A stretch of 64,000 bases of DNA from contig CP071495.1 in the NCBI GenBank assembly GCA_017354895.1, forward strand, positions 1,719,001 through 1,783,000, given 5' to 3'. Shown piece after piece: positions 10,712 through 22,330 of the stretch; the first letter of the stretch is position 1; every line of letters starts with the position of its first letter. A program made the translations under genes and the position numbers. The stretch comes from Podospora comata (taxonomy: Eukaryota > Ascomycota > Sordariomycetes > Sordariales > Podosporaceae). The notes beneath the pieces are model-generated. The model was not told the DNA's origin. It searched no databases and was given only the letters and a program-made list of their open reading frames with translations.

Positions 10712-10936
10712 ATGGCAAAACAATACTTCTCCCCCTACGCCCCCCGCACCCCGCGCTCCCCCCGTCTAATCCTGATCTGGATCTCCTGCTTCCTCTTCCT
10801 CGTCTGGCTGACCTGGTTCCTGTCTGGGCGTTCCATGGACGAGAGGGTAGCTCACACCAATTCCCACCTTCAGTTCGGGAAGGAAGGCGAGGGGGATGAT
10901 AGGAGTTGGCATGAGGCCAGGGATGAGCACAACTAA
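10712..10936 (+). CDS. Small single-pass membrane protein, unknown
   Basis: Intronless 74-codon ORF with a reasonable start context and a CA-rich leader. A short basic Pro-rich N-terminus (YAPRTPRSPR) precedes one strongly hydrophobic segment at about residues 19-37 (LILIWISCFLFLVWLTWFL). A hydrophilic acidic tail follows. This resembles a tail- or signal-anchored micro-membrane protein. I do not recognise the family. The layout (leader, basic flank, one membrane segment, charged tail) argues for a real gene, but it could be chance. Confidence 0.5.
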   Translation: MAKQYFSPYAPRTPRSPRLILIWISCFLFLVWLTWFLSGRSMDERVAHTNSHLQFGKEGEGDDRSWHEARDEHN

Positions 10937-11675
10937 GAACTTACCACCGCCACGACGAGTATTTGACTCACTTCACTTCATCATTTTACACTCTGCAACC
11001 TAAACTGTGGTGGGATGTGGCTGGATTGGATGGGGGAGCGGCGTGGGGGAGGGGGGATGAAATGGGATGTCAAGGGTGCTCAAAGGGGATTGGAAAAGGG
11101 TAGAGAGAGAGAGATTATGGAGGGGTGGTTACATGCTGGGAAAAGGGGGATATGTATATAATTAATTAATGGTGGATGGTGATGGACACGCAATTGAGTA
11201 TCACTATGAGGTTGAGGGGAGGGGGGGGAAGGGGGGTGGAAAGACAGAAAACAGGAAAGGGAAAAAGAGGATATTGTGCCTATTCATGGTTAGTCGAGTC
11301 TCTGAACGAGTAGGTACCTGCTGCTCAAAACATCAACTGCCATTCTTCATACTTTGGGCAAGAACTACATCTTGATCCCTCCGGTTTGTGACATGTTTCG
11401 CCTGACCACTCTCATCATCTCCCATCTACATCACCTCACCATTTCAACACTCACAAGACAAACACAGCATTCAACACAAAACATATATACCTCTCTCCCT
11501 ATCACACCCCCACCCCCAAAACAATATGTACAAACAACACAAACAACTCTGCAACAGGTAACCATTCTATTCGTCTTCCTGTCTCAACCTTGTACAACAA
11601 AAACACAACAACACACAACACATCTTTTTCACCCCCCAAACCCATCCTGTAGGTATGCTTGCCTGCTCCAAACAT
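10937..11675. other. Convergent region between the small ORF and the complex I gene
   Basis: About 740 bp between two converging 3' ends, with G-rich stretches near 11030-11250 and CA-rich sequence near 11420-11640. No gene seen. Confidence 0.5.
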
Positions 11676-14263
11676 CTATACACCATACTCAACCTGTCCC
11701 ATCGGCCTATCCTCCTCCATGCCCGGAGCCATAAAGTTCGTCCTGGGATCACCCGTCTCCTTGGCCGCCGAGCAGCGCGCCATCGTCGGGGAGCTATTTT
11801 TAATGTCAGCTTCATCAATCACACCAAAAAAAAAAAAAAAAAAAAAAAAACATACCTTCTAGAAATCACATCCGTAAAATAAAAGTTCTCCACCACCTTC
11901 CTCAACGGCTCCCCACTAACCTTCGCCCCCTTGTTCTGCTCCACAAGCTGCACCTTGCTCAGCTCCCTCAGCGCAACCGGCTCGACAACATCGTACGCCG
12001 CCAGCGCAGGAGAAATCTCCACCATCCTGTCCCTCAGCTGAGCCACGTCATCATACGGCAGCGGCGCCCCAAGGAACTCGCTCACCGCCCGGATGATCTT
12101 CCAGTCCGTCCTGCTGGCGCCCGGCAGGCCCGTCGCGGCCCTCGTCATCTGCGTGCGGCCCTCCGTGTTGACATAGGTGCCCGCCTTCTCCGTGTACGCC
12201 GCACCGGGCAGGACAACGTCCGCAATCTCGGCGCCCTTGTCACCATGATGGCCCTGGTAAACAATGAACGCGTCCTTGGGGACGTCGGCCGCGTCAAACT
12301 CGTCGGCACCCAAAAGCCAGACAAACTTGGGCTTGGTGTTGGCCACCTCCTCGTTGGGGACGACGAAGCCGACCTCAAAGGCGCCCGCGCGGGAAGCCTG
12401 GCGCTGGAGGACGTTGTAGCCGCTCCACTCCTCGGTCTGGAAGTTGCCGGCGTTCTTGTCGACGAAGCTGCCGACGACCTCGTAAAAGGCCTTGGCGTCG
12501 GGGTGCTCCGTGACACCAGAGCCAACAACAATCATGGGCCGCTTGGCGGAAGCGAGCTTCTTGCCAAACTCGCCACTGAGAGCAGTCTTGAGGGCCTCAA
12601 GGTCCCGGCCGAGGTGGTCAAACTCAAAGGTAGACTTCCACGTCTCGCCAACAACACCAATCTCAAGATCAGAGCGGAGCCATTGCTTCCTGATGCGGGC
12701 GTTCAAGACAGCAGCCTCATGTCTGGGGTTGGTGCCAACGAGAAGAACGCAGTCGGCAGACTCGATGCCCCAGATCTTGGAGTTGAAGAGGTAGTTGGAC
12801 CGGACATCAACACCGTGAGCAATAGGCTGGCTGCCGCCGGGAATGTCGAGAGCGAGGTTATCCGAACCAAGCTTGTTGGCAAGATCCTTCATGGCGACCA
12901 AAGACTCAACCTCGGTCAGAGCGCCAGCAATAACCTTGAACTCGTTCTCCTTGGGAGCCAGCGTCTGGTAAGCATGCGAAATCTCGGTAAGAGCCTGCTC
13001 CCAAGTAGCCGGCTCAAACTTGCCCTCCCTGCGCACCAGAGGAATCGTCAACCTCTGCGTCTTGAGGCCGTCGCAAGCAAAGCGAGTCTTGTCGTTGATC
13101 CACTCCTCGTTCACATCGTCGTTCAGACGAGGCAAGATGCGCATGACCTCCAAACCCCTCGAGTCAACCCTGATGTTGGATCCCAACCCATCCAACACAT
13201 CAATCGACTCGGTCTTCTTCAGCTCCCAAGGACGCGCCCGGAAGGCGTACGGCTTCGAAGTCAGCGCACCGACAGGGCACAAATCAATAACGTTGCCCGA
13301 CATCTCCGAGTCCAAGTTCTGCTCGAGGTAAGTGCCGATCTGAATATCATTGCCACGACCAGTCGAGCCCATCTCGGGGGCACCAGCAATGTCGTTGGAG
13401 AAGCGGATGCACCTCGTGCAGTGAATACACCTGTTCATGCTCGTCTTGATCAGAGGACCAATGTTCTTGTCCTCGACCGCGCGCTTGCCGCCAATCTCGT
13501 GAAACCGGCCACGATCAGCGCCGTAGCGCATCGACTGATCCTGGAGATCGCACTCGCCTCCCTGGTCGCAGACGGGGCAGTCGAGGGGGTGGTTGGCGAG
13601 CAAGAACTCCATGACACCCTCGCGGGCCTTGTGTGTGAGGGGCGAGTTGGTCTTGACGATCATGCCGGGCTGGACGGGCCATGCGCACGAGGCGACGGGC
13701 TTGGGGGCGTTCTGGACTTCGACGAGGCACATGCGGCAGTTACCGGCGATCATGAGTTTCCTAGAGACACATATCTTATCAATATCGGTGTTGTTGTTGT
13801 TTGTTGTTGTAGACACCATTGGTGACATACTCATGGTAGCAGTATCTGGTTTGAGGAATTCCATGTTAGCATCTCTCCCTTCCACTAGTCCGTGGACTTG
13901 AACATACCTGGGAACGGTCACACCCGCCTTCTCGCAAGCTTGAATGAGCGCGGAACCAGCTATTATCCCCCCCCCCCAAGACCAAATCAGCAAAACCATC
14001 CCCCTTTGCCAATGAAACCTTTATCGCGAGGGAAAAGAAAGAGAGCTCGGCCTTTTCTTACCCTCAATCGAAACCTTCTTCCCATCTATTCACATCTCCA
14101 GCGTCAGCACTTATCCCTCTGCATCCCAAAGACTGCGATCCTCACCAATGGTAAGCTCAACCTCAGCCGGCCTCACCGTCGTCGTAGAAAACGTCCTGTT
14201 GGCGACCAAGCTGGCTCTGGCCCGCGTCCGCCAAGCCGAGCGAGCCAATGTCTGCCTCAACAT
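11676..14263 (-). CDS. nuo78: NADH:ubiquinone oxidoreductase 78 kDa subunit (NDUFS1/NuoG type)
   Basis: Largest matrix-arm subunit of mitochondrial complex I, carrying one 2Fe-2S and two 4Fe-4S clusters on the electron path from NADH. Six exons in reading order: 14263-14146, 14085-14062, 13959-13908, 13845-13831, 13760-11856 and 11793-11676. The product is 743 aa, matching Neurospora NUO78. A mitochondrial presequence (MLRQTLARSAWRTRARASL) leads into ELTIDGKKVSIE and then AGSALIQACEKAGVTVPRYC. Cluster motifs include CPVCDQGGECDLQD and MNRCIHCTRCIRFSND. The C-terminus is SSPTMARCSAAKETGDPRTN. Exons 2-4 are 24, 52 and 15 nt. The last intron (11794-11855) contains a 25-nt poly-T run, and reading into it gives a false FFFFF end. 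Confidence 0.97.
11826..11850. repeat. Poly-A/T tract, 25 nt, inside the last nuo78 intron
   Basis: 25 A on the plus strand, lying between the donor GTATG and the CTGAC branch site of a 62-nt intron. It fills 40% of the intron. Confidence 0.9.
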
Positions 14264-15306
14264 TGTTGCGTATTTGCCCGTTCGATCTCGCCGGTAGTTG
14301 GGTATCGCTGTCTGTCGTCGAAGTTCGATCGGGGGGGGAGGGGGGGTGTTTCGTTTCTCGTTGCCGTCGGCGGGGGGGAGGGCGGCCAACTTGTTTCGTG
14401 ATAACGAGGGGGGTCAGAGCCGCAAGCTTACCTCGAGAGCTTCGTCGTTAGCAAGTGGCTCGTGCATTCAATCAACGAGGCAAGCCAAACTGCGGGTCCC
14501 CCACCCAACCTACCCAACCAATCACAACCACCCAATTTCAATCCCGCCCACCCATAAATGTCTTCCCCACCAATTTTTTTTTCGCTTTTTCCTTTTCTTT
14601 TTTCTCTCCATATTGTACCAACGGTCACTTATTGTAGGAGGGTACTGGTTAACTTCTTCCACGGAACTTCCTCCTCTATCATGTGCACCAAGAGAGAAAA
14701 AATATTATATTGGCTCCGTTTATGGATGCAGGTGAGAGATTTCGTGTCTCGTTGAGCCATGGTTCTTACCGGCGGTTGCTACATTTTTGCCTGTGACTAT
14801 TGTCCATTTTGATTTGTGTGCGAGTGAATGATTTTGGGCGGATTGAATGATCTCAAGATATCTTTTCGTGGTGTTCTGATTTCGATGAGAAGGGGGACCT
14901 GTTTGTCTGAGGCCAGATGACCCGAGAGTGGCATTTCGTAGCTGTGGAGGGACCGTGATAGCTTCCCATAGACATCGACTTTTCAGTTCTCCCCATCACG
15001 GGGGACTGATCGAATCGCGTGTGATGGTTCGGGAATGCTTCCTGGCATGGTGAATGGCACGGTGAACTGCATTTTGCAGAACACCAATCCATGATTTTAC
15101 TCGGCGTGGCCTTAAAAAGACAATATCATCACACCCTCAATTCTTTACAAGAATTACCAAAATTCTCCATAATCTCAAACACAAGACTCGCCTGTCCAAT
15201 ATACAGTATTCATCCCACAAATCCCATCCCCCCTTATCCCAACATCGTTATATCTACACAAACCCTACAAATACCCCCATCCCTTTAACCTCAACTACAT
15301 AACCTC
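14264..15306. other. nuo78 upstream region
   Basis: About 1 kb holding the nuo78 promoter and the 3' flank of the next minus-strand ORF. A T/C-rich tract lies at about 14570-14610. Short ORFs on both strands show no family resemblance. Confidence 0.5.
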
Positions 15307-16632
15307 TCATCTACCTCCACACAACCTCCCCCCCCCCCTCCTCCCAAACCCTCGTTTCCCTTCCACCTCCCTCTTTCTCTCCTCCTCCTCCTCGCTCTCC
15401 CTCTCCCTCTCCTCCCTCACCTCCCTCCACTGCCGCTCCTGCGCCGCCCTCCTCGCCCTCGGACTCAAAGTCTCATACCCCTTCTTCTTCTCCCCTTCCC
15501 TCTCCTCCCCAACAACATTACTCGCATTAGCAAAGATCGTCGCCAAACAGTTCGAGTTTGGAGGCATCCCCTTCTTCTTGACAACCCTCTTCTTGCTTGA
15601 ACTGCCAGTGCCTGGTGGTGGCGTTTCTGTCTCAGCACCACTAGCTGTCTCTATACTCGGTCTGCTCTTCTTCACCGGCGGCCGCTTTCCAACCGCTTCA
15701 TCATCACCACTGTGCTGCGGAGATAAAACATCAGCCAATCGCTTCTGGGGGAGGTCGTTGCTGATGGAGAGGGATCCGAGTTTGTCCAGTCCCGTCGAAG
15801 AGCAAGAGATGGGCAGGTTGGGTCGGGTGGTTACCATCGTCGGTGTAGACAAGCTGGAAGGGCTAGGGACAGCTGGAGTGGGAGAGATGGCGACAGGCTT
15901 GAGACTGGACGACTTTATCGATCTCTTCTTTTTGGTCGAGGATTCGGTAGGCAACATGTAGGTTTGTTTTCGGGGAAGACCGCTGTTGCCGGATTGGGGA
16001 GTGATGTTGGTGTGGTTCTGGATGGTTCTCTGAGGAGCTGGCGTTGTTGAGCGGGGTGAGGCTGTCGCCGTTTCAAACGGTGATGAAGGCGTCTTTGCCG
16101 GCAAGGGGGATTGTGTTGTAAAAGATGTACCCTTTTTAGACGGCATGGAGGCCACTTTTGGCATCAATGGACCTGGTGTTGTCAAGGGTAGGGTCTTCTT
16201 CGACCGAACCGAGGTTTGCTTTTGCGTCAACGAAGTCTGTGCCGCCGACGTGGAGGCTTTCTTTGACAGATGCGAGATTTGTTCCGGCATCAATGAAGCC
16301 TGTGCTGCCGAGGGTGTAGCTGTGCTTGACGAAAGCGAGGTTTCATCCTCTGTCAACGAAGTGATCTTTGACAATGGTGATGGTGACGGTACATGTTTTG
16401 ATCGCAGCAACACCTGTCTCGGTGTGATCAAGCCCTGCTGTCTCGTGGCCGAAGACTCCTGCTTCGCCAGTTCCGAAAATGTCTTTGCCAAGTCCAAATC
16501 TTTCTCCTCCCCCGAAGCCAAAGGTGTCCCAGACACATCCAATGAGTGATCTCCCGATCCACGGTGTCTCTTATCGCTCCCAACAGCATCCCCGGAAACC
16601 CGGACGCCGTCAACAGTTGAACCCGTCGCCTT
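15307..16632 (-). CDS. Ser/Thr/Pro/Lys-rich ORF continuing in frame after the upstream TAG; unknown
   Basis: Open for 441 codons directly after the TAG that ends the ORF at 16633-17268, in the same frame and without a good ATG near its start. It is therefore probably part of the same gene, reached by splicing or readthrough. The product is low-complexity, with loose repeats of the type SLTQKQTSVRSKK and SLMPEQISHLSKK. It has a basic middle and a strongly charged C-terminus rich in Arg and Glu. No catalytic domain is seen. It looks like a disordered nuclear protein tail. Whether it is translated depends on how the TAG is bypassed. Confidence 0.5.
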   Translation of the reverse strand, partial: KATGSTVDGVRVSGDAVGSDKRHRGSGDHSLDVSGTPLASGEEKDLDLAKTFSELAKQESSATRQQGLITPRQVLLRSKHVPSPSPLSKITSLTEDETSLSSSTATPSAAQASLMPEQISHLSKKASTSAAQTSLTQKQTSVRSKKTLPLTTPGPLMPKVASMPSKKGTSFTTQSPLPAKTPSSPFETATASPRSTTPAPQRTIQNHTNITPQSGNSGLPRKQTYMLPTESSTKKKRSIKSSSLKPVAISPTPAVPSPSSLSTPTMVTTRPNLPISCSSTGLDKLGSLSISNDLPQKRLADVLSPQHSGDDEAVGKRPPVKKSRPSIETASGAETETPPPGTGSSSKKRVVKKKGMPPNSNCLATIFANASNVVGEEREGEKKKGYETLSPRARRAAQERQWREVREERERESEEEEERKREVEGKRGFGRRGGGRLCGGR

Positions 16633-17268
16633 CTAAGCACCCATCCTCTCCTCCGGCCTGACCTCAAACTCCCTCATCTTCTCCACCTCCTTCTCCACAT
16701 ACACCGCATACTTGTCCCTGATGCCCTTCATCGCATTCTCAAAGCTGTCCAACTCGCTGATCGAGCTCTCAATCAAAAACATCAAGTCCCTCACCGTCTT
16801 CTCTCTCACCGGCAACGGCTTGTCCGCCGGCTCTGGCCTGATAGCCTGCTTCAACGGCAGCACAGCTTCCGACTTGACATTGTAATCCTTATTCGGATCA
16901 GCCGGGGCGCTCACACTCGCCAAGAAGGAATCCTCCTCCTGCGGCGTGAGAGCAGGGCGGTAGTCCTGACCGAGCTGATTCTCGGCCTCTTCAGCCTCGT
17001 TGATAAGCCGCTGTTTCTCGCGATCAAACATGTAGTACAGATTCTCTCTCGACCCCTGGCGGTGAAACTCGATACTTTTGAGAATGTGCTCCAGGCGCTG
17101 CATCCGGCCCTGCAGGGGTGTCGCTGTGGTGAGGTCGAAACTGACGGGGACGAACATGTGACCAGCTACGTTCCTAAGCGGGGGGATCTTCTCCTTCTCC
17201 TCTTTGACAGGCGGCTTGAAGGAGCGGTCGAGGTCCATCAGATCTCCGAGGTCGAAGGAGCCCTCCAT
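16633..17268 (-). CDS. Unknown protein, 211 aa, helical
   Basis: ATG-started ORF of 211 codons. The N-terminus is acidic (MEGSFDLGDLMDLDRSF), then comes a structured-looking part with HMFVPVSFDLTTATPLQGRM. Helical, charged segments around residues 70-110 and 150-205 suggest a coiled-coil scaffold protein. I do not recognise the family. It ends ...EERMGA then TAG, and the same frame continues open for 441 codons (15307-16632). Weak donors exist shortly before the TAG (for example GTATGTGG near 16695-16705), and the TAG itself sits in GCTTAG, a good 3' splice site. An exonic intron is one explanation, but I found no donor/acceptor pair that is both strong and frame-preserving. Confidence 0.6.
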   Translation of the reverse strand: MEGSFDLGDLMDLDRSFKPPVKEEKEKIPPLRNVAGHMFVPVSFDLTTATPLQGRMQRLEHILKSIEFHRQGSRENLYYMFDREKQRLINEAEEAENQLGQDYRPALTPQEEDSFLASVSAPADPNKDYNVKSEAVLPLKQAIRPEPADKPLPVREKTVRDLMFLIESSISELDSFENAMKGIRDKYAVYVEKEVEKMREFEVRPEERMGA

Positions 17269-18342
17269 GATGGGTGATGAGATGGTTGCAGAGTCGAGTC
17301 AAGTCGGGTCGAATAATATTTTGACAGGCTTTCTTGAGAAGGGAATGCTACATATACTGGCTTTTCTGGTGACTCGGTTAGTAAAAAGTACAAACAGCTT
17401 TAAATGCGGCGTATCATAATTACCTCGGCAATGGTTTGTTTCTGCGGTTGCTGTTGTTGGAAAACGGAGTGTGTGATCTTGTGAAGTCGAGAGAGAAGCT
17501 TCGATATTTGCCCCACCACAAGACAACATCAACAACACGCCTAGTGACCCCGCCACTTCACCGCAACTCGGCGGAAGGAGCGATGTGAAATATGCAGAGG
17601 AGGGTTCAGTGGCTGACTAGGCTATGGAAGGTTTTTTTTTTCTTTCTTTATTTTTCTTATTTTATTTTTAAATTTTTTTTTTTGCAACAATTGTAAGCGC
17701 TCATATTCAAGGTTAGAGATTGACGTTCTTGCCCGCATCTCGCCCTCAATGCTCGAGGTTGACTAGATTGGTTTTGTATCTTCCGTCTTTGTGTCTACAA
17801 CTAATCGTCTTGTGATATTCGTACAAACGCCCGTTGATAACAAATTCGTTTGTACCGTGCTAGGAGGCCAGGCTTATCAAGATCGGATGAGGCAGGCGAA
17901 TATATGTCATATCCTGAGGTTCTATGTTGACATTTGAACTACTATAACATCAAGACCATGGATATCCCAACAGGCCTTCCCGAAATGAGCTCAGTCATGG
18001 CTTTGTCGTGATCCCAGAAAGCTGGCAGTTGACCTTTCATTTCATGTAGACACCCTCAACCAGTTCTCTACGTTAAACTTACAAATGTACTCTTACAGTA
18101 TCACTTCAACGTTCATGTGTTTACACATACCTTGAGCACTTGAACAAACACATACAAGTCAATGAAGCCCTCACGACACATCAAATCACATCAACATCAT
18201 CCAACACGGAACTCACCCTGAACCGCACAACTGAGATCAAGCACCACTGTCAGCAAAATAACAAATACGTGATATTAACAAAGTCCATCAGAAACAAGGA
18301 AAGGGTAAAGCACCTTTATGTCCGTTGGCCACCCTTCAGAAT
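17269..18342. other. Upstream region of the 17.2 kb gene and 3' flank of Snu66
   Basis: 1.07 kb with a T-rich stretch at about 17628-17683 (runs of T broken by C and A). The plus-strand ORF at 18140-18385 looks like chance. No gene seen. Confidence 0.5.
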
Positions 18343-20371
18343 CTATGCCAACCTCACACCCGCCTCCCTCCTCCTCTTCCCCTGATCCCTCGCCGCACTC
18401 CCCAACCCCACAATCTGCCCCGCATCCAAAATGCTCTGCTCCATCCTCCTCTTCTCCTCCGCCAGCTTCTTCAACTTCTTATCCGTCTTCCCCTTCCCAG
18501 ACCCCTTCCCATGGAACTGATGACTCAACTCCTTAAACGCCTCCTTCTGACCCAGACTCCTCCCGTCCTCATCAATATACCTCAGCTGCACGTCCGGCTT
18601 GTACCCCTCCCGATACAAGGCATCAATAACCCTGCTCTGGTGCATCTCTCTGATGCTGTTCTGCTGCTGCTGCCACATCTCTTTCTCTTTTGTCGACATC
18701 CTCTTGAACCGCTCGCTCTCACGGTCCTTCTCACGCTGGAGGCGGGTTTCTTCATCGAAAAGAGCCATGCGCCGGTTGAGCTCGGCGAGAAATCTCTGGC
18801 GCTGACGGAACTTTTCGGCTGCTTCGGCGCCCTGGCCTTCTTCGAGGAGGTGACGGTCGCGGAGGAGGGAGAGGGTGGCGCCCATGCCTTGGGCGACCGT
18901 CTTTTCTTCTTCCACGCCGAGAGGGAGGTCGGCCAAGGGGGTGGTGGCGCGGCGGGTGGAGGAGGGCTCGTATTCATTGCGCGGATCGTGGGCGTCGGCC
19001 ATTTCTTCATCCGAGGACTCGTCCTCCATCGCTGTCACCGCAGCGGGGCCGTTTTCTAGCTTGGGTTTGGGCGCCTTTCTGCGCTGTTCCTCTTGGTCCC
19101 TGTTTGCGCGGAGCGTGTCGACGAACTCGCTGATCTCGTCAATGACAACGGCCTTTTCTGTAGAGGGGAGAGCGTCATCGGGGTCGTTGGTTGTTTCCCT
19201 CAGCTGACGGGCAATGTCCTCTGGCCGAGTCTTTTTTCGTTTCTTGAGGGCATCTCGTCTTTGTTGAGCGAGGGAGGTTTGGAGGTCCTCGTCGTCAGCA
19301 AAGTCGTCAGTGATAACTTTGCGCTTCTTCGTGAACGTGATGGCGCCGCCGTCAATATCCATGTCGTTATCGAGGTTGGTTGTGTCCCCTGGGAATAGCA
19401 CGTCGTCGTCATCCTTCTTCTGCCGTGATGACTTGGACTTTTTCTTGGGCTTCTTGACTTTGATCTCCGAGGCGTCGAGGTAGTCTGACACCGGGGGAGG
19501 AGCGTCCTCTGTTGAGATTCTGTTAGTTGTGGCGATCAGAAAGCTGTGGATGAAGAAGGTGGTACCTACCAAGAGTGTCGAGATCCCCCACTTGTTGCCT
19601 TCTCTTCTGAACTGGCGCTTGAGCAAGAATGTCGGCCAAATCTGATGACGTCCCCACTGCATCCAGCGTGAAAGCCTTCTTCTTCTTTCCGTGAATCTCC
19701 TCATCGTAATGCGACAAGATCCCAATCTGACCCGTCTCGTCAATGTCGTTTGGGTCGTATACTGGCTTCTTCTTTTTCAGATCTAGCCTCTCCTGCAGCT
19801 TCTCCCGTTCCCTCAGCTCGGAATTCTCCAGCTCATCCCCTTCCTCCTCTTCCAGCACACCCGTATCCTTCAATGTGAGGACCTGATCATCTCCATCCAG
19901 GAAGCTGGCCATGTCGTGCGCAACCTTGACACCGGCCAAGTCAGCAGCTGTATGCTCAGCTGCCTTCCTTTCCGCTGCCTCCTTCTCTGCCCGGGCCTTC
20001 TCTTCCGCCTCGATTTTCTTTTGTCGCTTCTTTTGGCTCTTCAGCCAGGACTTGGTGTCGAGCTCGTCATCGTCGTCTGCGAGGCCCTTGCCTTGCAGAA
20101 CCGCATTGCGCTGAGCCAGCTCACGCGCCTTCTTGATCGCAGCAAGCTTCTCGGCGCGTTTCCGTTTCGCTTCTTCGGCTTCTTGCGCCTTTCTGTAGTT
20201 TTCGAATCCTTCTGCTTCGCGAATCTCGAGGGTGCTCGCCTTCTCACCAGTCTCGGGGTCTGGGGATGGTTCTTTCGCTGCTTCCGGTGGCGCTGCTCCA
20301 GGCACAGGCAAGGGCTTCATGCCCATGGCCCGGCGGACCTTGTTGATCTCTTCTATCGACGCAGCGTCCAT
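18343..20371 (-). CDS. SNU66: Snu66/SART1, U4/U6.U5 tri-snRNP protein
   Basis: Nuclear splicing factor that stabilises the tri-snRNP and is needed for spliceosome activation. Two exons in reading order: 20371-19570 and 19508-18343, giving 655 aa. The N-terminus MDAASIEEINKVRRAMGMKP and the following KSWLKSQKKRQKK are SART-1 family hallmarks. Later blocks are YDPNDIDETGQIGILSHYDE and GREGYKPDVQLRYIDEDGR-like sequence near the C-terminus (REGYKPDVQLRYIDEDGRSL). Long Lys/Glu helices fill the middle. The intron is 61 nt. The first-exon frame also stays open upstream to 20734, but the ATG at 20371 begins the conserved protein. Confidence 0.95.
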
Positions 20372-22240
20372 TTTTGTTGTTAATGGCGCAAAATGATAAT
20401 GGAGTTGATAAAATTGAGGACCAACCTTGATTGGCAAGGCAAGCCCAAGGCAAGGCGACGAGCCAAGCTGGACATGATGAGGCTGACATGCTCCAAAGTG
20501 GAGCCGGATTGATAAGATAAGGCAGACAAACAGCAAGGCTGGCAAATTTGCATGCGTGCACGGGCCACACTCCACCAAAAATTTGCCAGTATTTAGGTGA
20601 AGCCAAGCTGAGATTTTCCGACTTCTCTTTTTCCTTTTTCTCTCTTCAACGGTCCTGTGCCCAGTGTTCCTCTGCTGCCCTCGGGTGGTCAGAGTCGCAG
20701 CCCTGGCGCAGCTCGGTATTACCAAGGATGCCATCTTCTCTCCATGATGTCAGCTCTACCGACAGGAACCAAGATTGACCGAAGTCTGTGGCAGCTCTGT
20801 TCGCGCCGTTTCGGCGGCGCTTGAGCGGGGTGTAAACTGATTTTACGAGATGCTATATTCCAAGCCGTTCGCAGAGACCGTCGGTCTGTGATGCTGGGGG
20901 AAACCATAGCGACCTACATTTTGATATCATGTGATTCTTTGCTTTGAATTCTTGTCCGTTATCTCCGGCGGGTTTCCATGGTTGGCAACACGTTCGGAGG
21001 CTGCTCCGAAGCCATTCACAAGTTTCCAAGAAAACGGACCGATCACGATGGCTTCATGTTTGCTCTGAATCCCGAAGTGTCGTTCGGCCTTTCTCGGCGT
21101 GACAAGAGCTGAGTCTGAAGTTGTTCCTTGGCGGCGATCTGTGGCTGAGGCATGTGACGATGGTTTTTTTTTAAAGTGAGGCTTCGGTGCGAGCTTCCTT
21201 TCTCGTGGGGAAGCCGGGGACCCCACAATCTGGCGTCCGGCTGCCGATGCGGGGAACGGCACTGCGACCTCACCATCCTCCAGGTCCTCTCTGGGGAGGA
21301 GGGCGTGAAACCGCCGGACGGACCGATTCGAATCTGCAATTGCGGGGCCGACGCTACCGCAACCGTTGGGCTAGCCATGACCTGCATATCGTCTATTTTT
21401 CGAGAAGAGAGGCTGTCTCCATCAGATGCTCTCTATCAGAGAGGGTGATCGCGCATCATGTAGGTTACCACCTAGATCAAGCATATACTACACGCCTACA
21501 CGGGTACAGACATACACACACCTGCATATCTACAGCAGCAAGATAGACGACAGACTTTGGATGACAGCAGCGGAGAAAAAGCACGGTGCCTGAGTTTAGT
21601 GCTCCTCCTCCTGTCTCGGGTGGCCCGATTTGGCATCGTCCCCATACCCCATACGATTCTGTACCCCAGTCCATGCTCCCCACACTGCATGTAAGTGAGA
21701 TTCTTCAATCTCCATGCTTTGAAGGGCGTTCTCCGTGGTTCATGCAACCACCCTGCTCACCACCACAAGCCGCGGCAGTCTGCCAGACCCAGTAAAACTG
21801 ATCAAGACGACCAATCCCCTTTGTCCACCGCCATGGCTGCCCAAGCTGGTGACGTCTTCAGGCCCCTGGTCTCTCCGGCTAGACATCGGTGCTTTTCCAA
21901 GAAGTGTGGTCAAGTGCCTGGTATCTCGGTTAACCCTCATTCAGAGCAGATAGCCGGCCGACCTGGGGAATAGAACACGCATGATAGCATACACAGTAGC
22001 TCAACCGCCTCCAGACGCTCCGTTGCAACGCTGTCAACTTACCTTCCCGCAACCCAGGTCCTACCCCTGCTTCCCGGCCCTGCCTCTCTGCTCTGGGCAT
22101 CGTAGCACCGAGCACGAGAAACACCGAGAAGCCATCTTGCTCACACCTTGAGGTCGGCCCTTCCCTCACCAGCTCCACCGTGCCAACGGCTTGGACGCCC
22201 GTGAACGCCCTTGACGTTGAGGCGGCCCTTGGCTTGACCC

Positions 22241-22254
22241 CGGCCGGAGCACGG
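22241..22254 (+). promoter_or_regulatory. Candidate AmyR/COL-26-type site, CGG-N8-CGG
   Basis: CGG, eight bases, CGG, 205 bp upstream of the glucoamylase ATG. AmyR-class zinc-cluster regulators of fungal amylolytic genes bind CGGN8(C/A)GG. Match by eye only; one site could be chance in GC-rich DNA. A CTGGGG motif that could bind the carbon repressor CreA/CRE-1 lies at about 21963. Confidence 0.35.
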
Positions 22255-22321
22255 CAGCCTCCCGGTACGTCACTGTTTCGACTGCTTGCCGTAAACTTGC
22301 TCCACACGTTGAAGATCCAAG

Positions 22322-22330
22322 TATAAGTAA
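22322..22330 (+). promoter_or_regulatory. TATA-like element of the glucoamylase gene
   Basis: TATAAGTAA, 129 bp before the ATG at 22459. It lies only a few bases before an in-frame ATG at 22333, so transcripts should begin after that ATG. This supports 22459 as the true start. Confidence 0.55.

Noticed and set aside
12245-13825. 526-codon plus-strand frame opposite nuo78
   Set aside because: Codon-bias shadow of the complex I gene; no domain and no splice logic.
21323-21385. tRNA-like block with a GATTCGAATC B-box look-alike
   Set aside because: The flanking bases do not form a T-arm or acceptor stem; it is only a 10-bp palindrome.
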